The notes beneath the pieces are model-generated. The model was not told the DNA's origin. It did not search any database and was given only the letters and a program-made list of their open reading frames with translations. Below are positions 12,433 through 21,709 of a stretch of 64,000 bases of DNA, piece by piece. This DNA is from Ampullaceana balthica (lineage: Eukaryota > Mollusca > Gastropoda > Lymnaeidae). A program made the position numbers and the translations under genes. The stretch spans positions 617,021 through 681,020 of the forward strand of contig CALYLW010000551.1 in assembly GCA_944989445.1 (NCBI GenBank). Reading direction: 5' to 3'. Position 1 is the first letter of the stretch. Each line of letters starts with the position of its first letter.

Positions 12433-12526
12433 GCCCAGCCTTGGGGACCTTGCCAGCACCGAGGCTCGAACCCGTGACTCTCTGTAGTCTTGGTACGACA
12501 GCCCAGCGCGCTACCGCTAGACCCTC
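12433..12526 (-). mobile_element. tRNA-derived SINE head (truncated)
   Basis: On minus, starting near 12525, the sequence reads GGGTCTAGCGGTAGCGCGCTGG, with an A-box-like TAGCGGTAGCGCGCTGG. GGTTCGAGCC follows at 12463-12472 as a B box. The intervening GGGCTGTCGTACC and GTCACGGGTTCGA words are almost the same as in the SINE at 62693. The tRNA fold is imperfect, so this is a Pol III promoter-bearing SINE relic and not a functional tRNA. Its body is replaced by the 24-bp array. Confidence 0.65.
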
Positions 12527-13299
12527 ATGAAATAAAAATGATTTTAAAATATAAGTTTTGCAGCACATTAGTCTGTTTATGTATTTCGTTGAACGATGGC
12601 CTACTAATATCAATGAAACTTTAAACTGTTAGTTTCACGATCAATTTTGCCTTACCCTGTGTGTTAGACTCCTTACATATTTTTCTCTTATATGACAACC
12701 ATTCGCCTGTCCTGGTGTGCTGTCTACGAACTATTTATGAACGTGTTCGAGTTTGAAATTTACTTAAGCCCCAAAGCCACGCTACCAAATGCTCACTGGA
12801 TCAGGATAGCATCTAAGTCCATGGAACACGAGCAAGTATGGACTCAGCATTCATAGGAGAGAGCCCAAGTTTCCACCTTATTTTTTTAAATACCATTTAT
12901 CAAAGAAGTTTTGACATCACCCCACGATGACATGTCAAAAGAGCAAAGACGAATCCATCTCATTAATATTTATGTTCTCCCATCTTATTGAGATAAAAAA
13001 ATTAGATTCATAAACAAGTACTGGGATTCGAGAGTAATGATTTCCCTCCCTTGTCACGCAAATCAAAACTTTTAAAAAATCTTCTTTATTTTGATGCTTC
13101 AATTCGCCTTCATTCGATTGCTTTTATATTCATGTTAGAGGTTATCGGTAGAGAACAGGACCATTAGGTTAAGTGTAGGCATGCACTCAATGAAATCATA
13201 AAGAAGAGAAAAAGGTCATTTGTTAAAAATTGTTAAGCTATATTGTTATGAGAAAATTTTATCTTAAATTTACTTTAAAAATTAAGTATGAAATTTTTT
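12527..13299. other. Non-coding DNA
   Basis: No gene or repeat is recognised between the SINE relic and the R1 element. Confidence 0.5.
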
Positions 13300-14861
13300 T
13301 AACGCAATTTCCCTTGCGTTTATAGATTCGAAACGTTTGTCAAGCTTTTGACAATGCAACTCCTCCTGAACCATACCAGATAGAGGGTTCGGGTAGGGGT
13401 CTACCGATATATCGGCTATATCTGGATATCGGGAATATCGGTATCGGTAGCATGTAAAGGTCGCGATATTGACGTCACCGATATTTCATAATAAGTGACA
13501 TTTTTACCACAAAAAAAAATATAAAAAAAATAAAAGTAAAAAAACAACTTTCATTTAGATTTACAATATCTCCACAAATTAATATATCGATCCCAAACCG
13601 GTATTGAAATAACCAAAATGATACTGTTTAGGTAAGGGCCGATTTTCGTATACTCGGAAATACTGTGTAAATAGTGCCGATGCCAAGTATACCGTAATTG
13701 CTCTAATAAATGGATAAAATGTAAACATTATGTTCACGTAATTGCTCTAATAGCAAAAATGCACGCAGAATCGCAGATGTCTGAAACATTTCGTTTCGTA
13801 TGGAATAACAAAATGTACCGTGTGAAGACTTGTTGTCATTGGCAACCATTCATCCTTCAACCTCATTTTCACTCCATTACTATTGCTTTGTTCTCATTTT
13901 TTTTATTCATAAAAGGTGGCCGTTTGCAAAAGCCATTTAACTATTGTTTAGAATTAATAGTTATCAGTCAAATTTGAAGTTTCAAAAGGTGTTCTTAATT
14001 TTAATTGTACATTTTTATAAATGATGGTTCGTTTTGTCATGAGTTCTATATAGGTCATGATATGGAACTTGTAAACACATCAGAAACTTCGATTCGGATA
14101 AAAATAATATCGGTAATATCGGCAGAAATGCATATCGGTAGTCCCCTAATATAAAAGATAAATAATTACGAGTGATAAATTTAAGAATGATGTCATCAAA
14201 TATGGCCGCTGGTTTTTGTTCTAAAAAATACTAATATCGGCACTCATATCGGCAAAAAATAAAATATCGGTAATATCGGTATCGGAAATATCAGCAAAAA
14301 TACATATTGGTAGACCCCTAGGTTTGGCTCTTTTGCAAATATGCTAAGGAGGTCCCAAGGATGTGCAACGGCCAAAAAAAAATGAAAAGGTTTACTGGAT
14401 TTCCTGGAAAATAAAAAAAATTATTTAAAAAATATCAGTACTTTGTCAATGTATCGTCAACCATAACATCTATCGGGTATAAACAAACGTCAAACAATAA
14501 TATTGAGAACAATGTTGGAGAACGAATTTATAAAAAAAAATAAACTGTTTTCGCCTCCCGCAATTTTGGAAGCAAATTTTTAAAGCAATTGTTTTGTTTA
14601 GTTTCAAAATTATTGATATGAAATGACTTGTAATGTAAACTAGAATGATAGTTAATGGGGTTTTCCCGCTTTGTGAATGCTTATGTTAGATATGTGTGCG
14701 TTGTCTGCATTGTATTGACAAATTCTTGGTGTGATGTAGCTTGAGGGGATATGACGCCATATTGTGTTTACTTTCAGAATTTCTTATTTGAATCGACTTT
14801 TAATGTAATCTAGAATGATTTCCCTTGATAAACAAATCGGAACTTCCTTGGAAATTGCGTT
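13300..14861 (+). mobile_element. R1 repeat, copy A, split by a hAT-type MITE
   Basis: The ends carry short inverted repeats: ACGCAATTTCC on the left and GGAAATTGCGT on the right, next to TTA-rich flanks. The outer parts (13300-13393 and 14321-14861) match 26465-27109 in inverted orientation. Shared words include GAACCATACCAG, GCAAATATGCTAAGGAGGTC, GTTTACTGGATTTC and TGGTGTGATGTAGC. Without the 927-bp insert and its 8-bp duplication the element is about 627 bp, against 645 bp for copy B. No coding capacity is seen, so it is a MITE-like non-autonomous DNA transposon of uncertain superfamily. Confidence 0.8.
13394..14320. mobile_element. hAT-type MITE inserted in R1
   Basis: The ends are TAGGGGTCTACC and GGTAGACCCCTA, perfect 12-bp inverted repeats. 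Subterminal regions are packed with ATATCGG, GGTATCGG and CCGATAT words, as in many hAT elements. The flanks GGTTCGGG (13386-13393) and GGTTTGGC (14321-14328) match at 6 of 8 bases, as an aged 8-bp target duplication would. The unoccupied R1 copy B has a single AGTTCGGA at the same place. A 72-residue plus frame (13759-13977) has no recognisable domain, so the element is probably non-autonomous. Confidence 0.85.
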
Positions 14862-15630
14862 TAAATACTCATTCGAGTTTTTATTTCTTGTTTTATTATC
14901 TCTTAATAACTAACGTCCGCTGACTATTTATAAGAAAAGTTGGTTTTGAAAATACAGTTCAAATCATGTTTCACTGCGATTTTAGTTTTAGTTTTTCTCT
15001 ATTCAAGGTTTAGTGTGACGTAAATATTTAAAACGCATTGTATTGCTGAAAAGTCTTCCTACATCGGTCCATTATGGATAATATTTTTTTCATACAGTTT
15101 TGAACCTACTAAGCAATGTTAAGCAAAGAAATGTTAGTTCCTTAAGATAAATGCATAAGAAAAATCTTTGATATCGATTTATCCCCCACCATTTTTCAGA
15201 TTTCAAAAAAGCTTTTTAAAAAAGAACAGCAAACATGAACTATATCATTACTTTAGACAAAATAAGCACACAAGCCTACACACACAAATCGTACACTACA
15301 AAAGGAGAGAAAACCTCAAACACACACACTCATCAAAACGCTCTGACTTAAAATGAATGTCTTCTGATCAAGGTACATGAAATATTTTCTATAGAGGTAA
15401 TGACTCCTACGTCCCAGTGCACTTTTACACAGTGACTTAATGAAGAGATAAGCAAGTATTGACCATGCAAAGAGAATCAAAGGACATTTTAATCAGGATA
15501 AGCTAACATTGGACGCAAAGAAAACCGAATGAACACAAATTATGTTAGATCAATTCAACTTATCCATTCATTTCACAAATAACATATATAGTCTCTAAAT
15601 AAGTATTATTAATTATAAAAATGTTCATTA
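14862..15630. other. Non-coding DNA
   Basis: AT-rich sequence with no recognised gene or element. Confidence 0.5.
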
Positions 15631-15860
15631 CACGCTTTTATTTAAGTCACACTGTTTGTATGTTGTATCCATCCTTCAAATCTTGAAACGTAAAATTAAA
15701 TAACTTTTGATGGACCTAGAGATCTCAAATTTTTACCACAGATAGATCTTGAATGACAATGCATTGTATCAAAATTTCAGATCGATCGAATGTACCATAT
15801 TTAAATAATAGCACTTTTAGTTTATCTGTATATAAGCATCGGTACCCGTCTGCTTTGTTG
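15631..15860 (+). repeat. Family C repeat, copy 1
   Basis: Family C opens with CACGCTTTTATTTAAGTCAC and CTGTTTGTATGTTGTATCC. It continues with GGACCTAGAGATCTCA and ACCACAGATAGATCTT, then the core ATTTCAGATCGATCGAA, TGTACCG(TAATTAAA) and TTTTTAGTTTAT. The core is shared with families A and B but the outer end is specific. This copy joins a family A end at about 15957. Confidence 0.75.
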
Positions 15861-15956
15861 ACATCCATGAATTCACCACTTGAACTCATCACCGTGGTAT
15901 AAAACGTAGGGTGGGCGCTTATGAGGTGTTTGGTATGAAAAAAAAATTGAAGTAAA

Positions 15957-16394
15957 ATAAAACAACCCCGTAAAAACAAAGTTTTTGACTATAAATCCCT
16001 TATATATAACTAAATGTATTGATTGTGTTCAAACGCGACAACCATTTACAGACTGAAACCGAAATTATCTCCCCTGGCTTTAAAACTGGGGGAAGCGGTG
16101 AGAGGGTGTGGACATGGACGGGTAGCGTCAACGCGTTAACTCAACTCCTGGTGTAAACCACCTGGTTAAAACACGAGATGTGGTTACCGATGGCTGGGGT
16201 GAAGTCAAGTGACCCGTAAAATGTAAACAATAGCGACCGATACATATAGTTTATATAGATAAACTAAAAATGCATTAATTTAATAACTGTACGTTCGATC
16301 GATCTGAATTTTTTTGATACGATGCATTATTAGGTGACACGAGCCTATGTGTCAAATTTCAGCTCGATGGCATTACGGAAAGTGGGTCATTTTT
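15957..16394 (-). repeat. Family A repeat, copy 1
   Basis: Family A, about 490 bp, starts TTTAAATCCCTTATATTAACTTCG. It continues through a CCGCCCGCC/GGCGGGCGG block, GTGGGTCATTTT.., AGCTGAAATTTGGCACA and the core TTTCAGATCGATCGA...TTAATGCATTTTTAGTTTAT. It ends ..AGTTATGTCTCATATATAAGG, GATTTATAGTCAAAAACTTT, GTTTTTACGGG. Both ends share an inverted AAATCCCTTATAT. There is no coding content. This copy is reversed and abuts copy 2 head to head. Confidence 0.8.
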
Positions 16395-16889
16395 TAAATC
16401 CCTTATATTAACTTCGCGGCCGTCTCTGTCTGTCGTCATCTCATCATCTGTCTCATCATCTCATGGGCTGGGCGGGCGGAAAAAGAAAAGTCGAAAATGA
16501 CCCACTTCCAGTGATCCGATCGAGCTGAAATTTGGCACACGGACCCGACTTACCTAACAATGCATAGTATCAAAATTTCAGATCGATCGATCGTACCGTA
16601 ATTAAATTAATGCATTTTTAGTTTATCCTTATATGAGGTATGTAATTCAAATTCACTGTTTGTTATTGTTTTTTTCTTCCACTTCCACGTAAGTTTGAGT
16701 TGACGCCGACCGTCGTGTTGACGCCGACCATCGTGCCGACTCCCCCTCACATCCCACCCCCATTCATTAAAGACAAGGGACATCACTCGGTGTCAGTCTG
16801 CAAATGTTTGAAAATAATCAATACTGTTAGTTATGTCTCATATATAAGGGATTTATAGTCAAAAACTTTGTTTTTGCGGGTTTGTTTAT
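16395..16889 (+). repeat. Family A repeat, copy 2
   Basis: A complete plus-oriented copy from TTAAATCCCTTATATTAAC to the AAAAACTTTGTTTTTGCGGG tail. It contains a GC-rich duplication of GACGCCGACC near 16704-16728 that is lacking in other copies. Confidence 0.82.
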
Positions 16890-16934
16890 TACTTTTGTTT
16901 TTCCGCACGCCCGACGACGAACGACGGACAGACA

Positions 16935-16938
16935 GAGG

Positions 16939-17018
<80 letters not shown>

Positions 17019-17036
17019 CAGAGACAGAGACAGAGA
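16935..17036. repeat. (GA)n microsatellite grown from a family A end
   Basis: About 45 GA dimers, with a few AAAG interruptions, end in three GAGACA units before GACGGCGGTGAAGTTAAT. Other family A copies have only CAGAGACGGCGG here, so the tract has expanded inside this repeat family's GA-rich end. Confidence 0.92.
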
Positions 17037-17041
17037 CGGCG

Positions 17042-17592
17042 GTGAAGTTAATATCAGGGATTTAATAAAACAAACCCGTAAAAGCAAAGTTTTTGCTATA
17101 AATCCCTTATATATGAGACATAACTAAAAGTATTGATTATTTTCAAACGCGACAAACATTTACAGACTGAATGTGTCTTAACTCACCTTTGCTTTATAAC
17201 CCGGGGGGGGGAGGGGTGGGAGAGGGGAAGGGCTGGTCACCGATCGCTGGACCGAGCTCAGCGTGACACGTAAATTGTAAACAAAAGCACGCCAGTACAC
17301 CTGGTTAAAACACGAGATGTGTTCACCAATGGCTGGCGTGAAGTCAAGTGACCACAAAATGTAAACAATAGCGACTTCTACATATAGTTTTATATAGATA
17401 AACTAAAAATGCATTAATTTAATTACGGTACGTTCGATCGATCTGAAATTTTGATACGATGCATTGTTAGGTGACACGGGTCCGTGTGCCAAATTTCAGC
17501 TCGATGGCTTCACGGGAAGTGGGTCATTTTTTACTTTTGTTTTTCCGCCCGCCCAAGACAGAGACGGCGGTGAAGTTAATATAAGGGATTTA
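17042..17592 (-). repeat. Family A repeat, copy 3
   Basis: A reversed copy running from the GTAAAAGCAAAGTTTTTGCT tail to GAAGTTAATATAAGGGATTT. It has a G-run with GGGGAGGGG at about 17202-17225. Its end overlaps the start of copy 4, so copies 3 and 4 form a tandem pair. Confidence 0.82.
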
Positions 17593-18087
17593 ATAAAACA
17601 AACCCGTAAAAAAAAGTTTTTGACTATAAATCCCTTATATATGAGACATAACTAACAGTATTGATTATTTTCAAAACGCTACAAACATGACAGACTGAAT
17701 CTGTGCTTACTCACTTTGTCTTCATAACCCTGGGGGTGGGAAAAGTCTGGTCACCGATTTGCGGAGCTCAGGGACACGTAAAATGTACAAAAGCACGGAT
17801 CGGTCGCTCAAAGCGTCAACTCAAACTTTCACGTGTGAAAAAAACAATAACAAACCGTGAATTTGAATTACATACGTTATATAAGGAAAAACTAAAAATG
17901 CATTAATTTAATTACGGTACGATCGATCGATCTGAAATTTTGATACATGCATTGTAGGTGACGGGTCCGTGTGCCAAATTTCAGCTCGATCGGATCACTG
18001 GAAGTGGGCTCATTTTCGACTTTTGTTTTTCCGCCCGCCCGCCCAGACGAGATGATGACGGCCGCGAAGTTAATATAAGGGATTTAA
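17593..18087 (-). repeat. Family A repeat, copy 4
   Basis: A reversed, complete copy directly following copy 3. The core TACGGTACGATCGATCGATC is present and the end is GAAGTTAATATAAGGGATTT. Confidence 0.82.
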
Positions 18088-18147
18088 AAAGATTTGTGGG
18101 CCTCAGACGTGAATAGTAAAGATTTTTTATTATAAGATTTTTTAAAA

Positions 18148-18216
18148 AAGCTGTAAAAACAAAGTTTTTGACTATAAATCCCTATATATGAGACATAACT
18201 AAAAGTAGTGATTATG
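18148..18216 (-). repeat. Family A end fragment, copy 5
   Basis: Only the tail end is present (AAAACAAAGTTTTTGACTAT, then AATCCCTATATATGAGACAT and AACTAAAAGTA). It then breaks into unrelated AT-rich sequence. Confidence 0.7.
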
Positions 18217-18530
18217 TTAAAAGCGTGTCATTTTAAAAAAAGATTTTTAAAATATTTATATTTTTCTTTTTGTATACTTAGTAAACTAATATTACTAATC
18301 CCAAACAATTCGTGTTAAATGCTTCATTATAACTAACTAAATAGACCAAGCTTATTACGGTTTGATTTCTAGAATATAATACCAAATTCTAGAGCTTTAC
18401 TTTACCAACCCTAAGAATATCATTTAAAACCCCAATCGTCTGTACACTACTTCAAATCTATAACTGCTTGACTTAAAGACTTAAAACGAATGTGTGTCTC
18501 ATTCAAGAGTGAACGAATGTGTCTCACTTT
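18217..18530. other. Non-coding DNA
   Basis: AT-rich spacer between the family A and C clusters. Nothing is recognised. Confidence 0.5.
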
Positions 18531-18990
18531 TACAAGCTTTTATTTAAGGCACACTGTTTGAATGTTGTGTCAGCCGAATCTTTTTGCGTAACATTAAACC
18601 ACTTCCGATGGTCCTAGAGATCTCAAAATTTTTACCACTGATAGATCTTGGATGACAATGAATTGTATTAAAATTTCAGATCGATCGAATGTACGATAAT
18701 TAATTTAATGCATTTTGCACACTTTTATTTAAACACACTGTTTGTATGTTGTATCCGTCAAATTTTTTAACGTAACATTAAACCACTTCTTATGGACCTA
18801 GAGATCTCATAATTTTACCACAGATAAATCTTGGATGACAATTCATTGTATCAAACTTTCAGATCGATCGAATGTACCGTAATTAAATTAATGCATTTTT
18901 AGTTTATATCTATTCCGCATCTGTATCAGTCTGCTATTGTTTACATCCACGTGCGTGCCACCGGAGCTCACCCACGCCAACGATGACCAT
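18531..18990 (+). repeat. Family C repeats, copies 2 and 3 in tandem
   Basis: Two head-to-tail family C copies (about 18531-18716 and 18717-18990). Each has the CTTTTATTTAA..CACACTGTTTG start, the CCTAGAGATCTCA word and the core TTTCAGATCGATCGAATGTA. The first copy stops at GCATTTT. The second continues to GCTATTGTTTACATCCACGT as in copy 1. Confidence 0.78.
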
Positions 18991-19144
18991 ATTCCCCGTG
19001 TTTAACAGTCAGTAATACGAAACTAAATCTAAATTGAAATTATAATACAAGAGAAGCAACAGGAGTTTTGATTATTCAAACATTCCATTTATCACGTATG
19101 CCACTTCTCACCCCCACATTTTTAAAATAATATACTTTAAAAAT

Positions 19145-19195
19145 AAAACTTTTTTAAAAAGGACACGCTTTTATTTACATATAGAAAGTCCTATA
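19145..19195 (+). repeat. Short dispersed repeat, also at 20521-20566
   Basis: TTTTTAAAAAGGACACGCTT followed by TTATTTACATATAGAAA occurs here and again at 20521-20566. The CACGCTTTTATTTA word is the family C opening, so both may be solo family C-related ends. Confidence 0.55.
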
Positions 19196-19239
19196 AAAAG
19201 AAGAAAATAAAAATAGATTTTTTAAAAAAGTTTTGTCGA

Positions 19240-19618
19240 AAACACGTTTTTGCGCTTAAAAGAAGAAAAATAATTTTTCTATGATTTCAGGTGAAATCCG
19301 TGAACCTATCCATTACACATAAAAGCGTGGGGCGCTCATGACAACTCATTTCTCTTTGCAACTAATCTTTTGCATATAGTTAAATATTTCTAATTAATAT
19401 GATAGTAGCATGCATATGATCAAAGTTGTGAAACTTTTAATGTTTATTAATATTCATACAAATGTGTATTTATTATTCGCAGCCTTGTACACGATAGAGA
19501 GTTGTGATGAGCGCCCGACGCTTTTTTGTGTAGTGAATATGTTCACGGATTTCTCCTGATATCATAGAAAATTTTTATTTTCTTCTTTTAAGCGCAAAAG
19601 CGTGTTTTTAAAAATCTT
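19240..19618. mobile_element. Foldback (long inverted repeat) element
   Basis: The left arm is 19240-19347 and the right arm 19499-19618, both about 110 bp, with a spacer of about 150 bp. Both arms contain GCGCTTAAAAGAAGAAAA, GAAATCCGTGAAC and GCGCTCAT on opposite strands. Arm identity is roughly 80-85 percent by eye. The outer ends are AAACACG..., and the whole could fold as a hairpin. No coding content is seen. Confidence 0.8.
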
Positions 19619-20143
19619 TAAAAAAAAATATATCGTTATTTCTAGTTGAACAACTTTCACAAATTTGAAATTATCCAGATGCAGTCATGGAATTTCTTTA
19701 AAATTTATTGTTAATTTTTTGAAAATTTTGAAATGTTTCTAAGTCTCTATGTATAACAAAGGTATATAGTGATAACTCGATCATCGAACTCTTTGCCACA
19801 TGCACGAAAATGTGTGACCTATTTTCATTGCTCATGTTATTCATGATCATTTTACCGTGTTATCAAAAAAAACTAGCTGAATATAAACGAAGGTGTGTAA
19901 GTTAACCGTGCCATACATTTTGTTTCCATTAGCAAGGATCAGATCAAAATTTAAAGAGCCCTGAGCATGAATATCTGGGTCAGGCCGTGGACCTGGTGTC
20001 AAACACGTGACATTTATCTTACTCATCTGACCGATCTAACGGGTGTTACCCCCGCGACAGAGCTGTTTATACAGCTTCACTTAGACGAACCTGCTCTAAA
20101 TAGCCTATTGTCACGGCATGAGATTAAAGGCTTTGTTTAACTG
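19619..20143. other. Non-coding DNA
   Basis: AT-rich to about 19960, then more balanced in composition. No gene is recognised. Confidence 0.45.
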
Positions 20144-20275
20144 ATGGCGGGACAAAGGAACCTTCAGGACACATCCATTTCGTCGTTGTTTTGTTCAGTT
20201 GATGAGCCCAGATACGCTTTGTTGGGGATGTGTGGAACTGATGAGCCAAGATTCCAACCAGGTCAGGAAGGTTAG
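20144..20275 (+). CDS. Short open frame, possible exon (very weak)
   Basis: ATG at 20144 follows an in-frame TAA. The frame reads MAGQRNLQDTSISSLFCSVD and continues for 43 codons to TAG at 20273. A CAG|GTCAGG that could be a splice donor lies at about 20264-20272. The 20040-20280 block is less AT-rich than its surroundings and has an internal near-duplication (GATGAGCC(C/A)AGAT). No family is recognised. Chance is the simplest explanation. Confidence 0.15.
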   Translation: MAGQRNLQDTSISSLFCSVDEPRYALLGMCGTDEPRFQPGQEG

Positions 20276-20775
20276 CAGTTTGACAGGATTGTTATGTTTA
20301 GATCCTATTCAATCAAACATGTATCTGTTTTCTTAATATTCAACAACTTGAGATAACACAAGAAAAAAATTTTACTTAAAATTTTAATCATATCTTAGCC
20401 ATTGTTTCGATTTAAATAATGAACATTTGTTTATTTATTTAAAAAAAAACTTTTACAGACAATATTAATCCTTAATATATCTGTTATAGAAAAGTAAATT
20501 TTAATAAAAGCGTGTAAAAAAAATCATTTTTTAAAAAGGACACGCTTTTTATTTACATATAGAAATTGCACTAAATATGTATAATACAAACACACAAAAA
20601 AAATTTCCCCTAACTGAAAATTGAACCTCGTACCCCCATGTCGGCAATCGATCACGCTTATATTTCGGCCAGCAAGACTTGATGTTGATAGTAATTTTAA
20701 AGTTATAATAATTGTATCCCTCTAGGGCGAATTGAGGCATGGTTCATTGACGCGAGTGATAATATTTTATATAGA
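20276..20775. other. Non-coding DNA
   Basis: AT-rich. Only the short repeat copy at 20521-20566 is recognised. Confidence 0.5.
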
Positions 20776-21001
20776 CAAAAACTAAAAACTAAAAGTGCAA
20801 TAATTTCAATACGGTACATTCGATCGATCTGAAATTTTGATACAATGCATTGTCATCCAAGATCTATCTGTGGTAAAATTGTTAGATCTCTAGGACCATT
20901 AGAAGTGGTATAATTTTACGTTTCAAGTTTTGAAGAAAGGATGGAAGGAAGGGTGGATGGATACAACATACAAACAGTGTGACTTAAATAAAAGCGTGTA
21001 A
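20776..21001 (-). repeat. Family C repeat, copy 4
   Basis: A reversed copy: core ACATTCGATCGATCTGAAAT, then CCAAGATCTATCTGTGGTAA and TAGATCTCTAGGACC, ending in CAGTGTGACTTAAATAAAAG and CGTG. GGAAGGATGG-type words near 20936-20955 are private to this copy. Confidence 0.78.
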
Positions 21002-21282
21002 AAACAAAAGTGATCATTTTGATGATGCAAAATTTGCGATAAAGGACAATTAATGTTCACTAAATAAATAAAACAATGAAGTATAAAAATTATGTACAAC
21101 TCAAATTATTTCTTTAAATTAATTAAAGTTAAAGACTTTGGTAGGAAAAATATGCATTCATTTATTTTGAAAATTTTATTTTTATTTCCTTTTGCGTGTC
21201 CTGACAGTTTACTGATATCTTACTTTAAATAATCAAGATGCTCCTTCTATAAAGAAGATCATTGCGTCCTGCGCTTGTGCAT

Positions 21283-21709
21283 GGAGCCATCCATAAATGA
21301 CGTCACGCACCCAGGGGGGAGTAGGGGGGTCCCAACGTTTGAGACGATATGTGACAAGGGGGAGGGGGGGTGTTTGAGAAATGTGACGTCAAATCAAAAT
21401 GCGCAACTTTAAATAGATTGCCACTTAAATATTTGATTTCTTACAATATATTTAATGACGTTTTACATGATTTCACGCGAGTTACGATATTAGAGTGCAA
21501 CCTTATACAAAATTCATACTTAAATGACACAAACGTGATTTGAAAATGCTCCTCTTCAAATAAAAAATACAGCTTACATTGACAAAGCTTTGTGAAGTCA
21601 TATTGGAAGATTTGGGGGGGGGGCTAAGTTTTTGTGACAGCGGGTGATGAGGGGGGAGGGGGATTGAAAAATTGGCTAAAGTCGCGTGACGTCATTTATT
21701 GACGGCCCC
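21283..21709. mobile_element. MITE, GGGGCCGTCC family, copy 1
   Basis: The ends are GGAGCCATCCATAAATGACG and GACGTCATTTATTGACGGCC, inverted repeats of about 25 bp. Internal G-rich blocks lie just inside both ends. The middle, for example AAATGCTCCTCTTCAAATA and ATTTAAGTGG on the other strand, matches the copy at 51474-51888 in inverted orientation. No coding content is seen. Each end holds TGACGTCA, the CRE palindrome. Confidence 0.85.

Noticed and set aside
12433..12526. Functional tRNA gene on minus
   Set aside because: A and B boxes are good but the region between them does not fold into a proper anticodon arm, and the same head is seen in the SINE at 62693.
16827..17127. Ser/Leu and Arg/Glu repeat frames
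   Set aside because: Translations of the GA/TC microsatellite.
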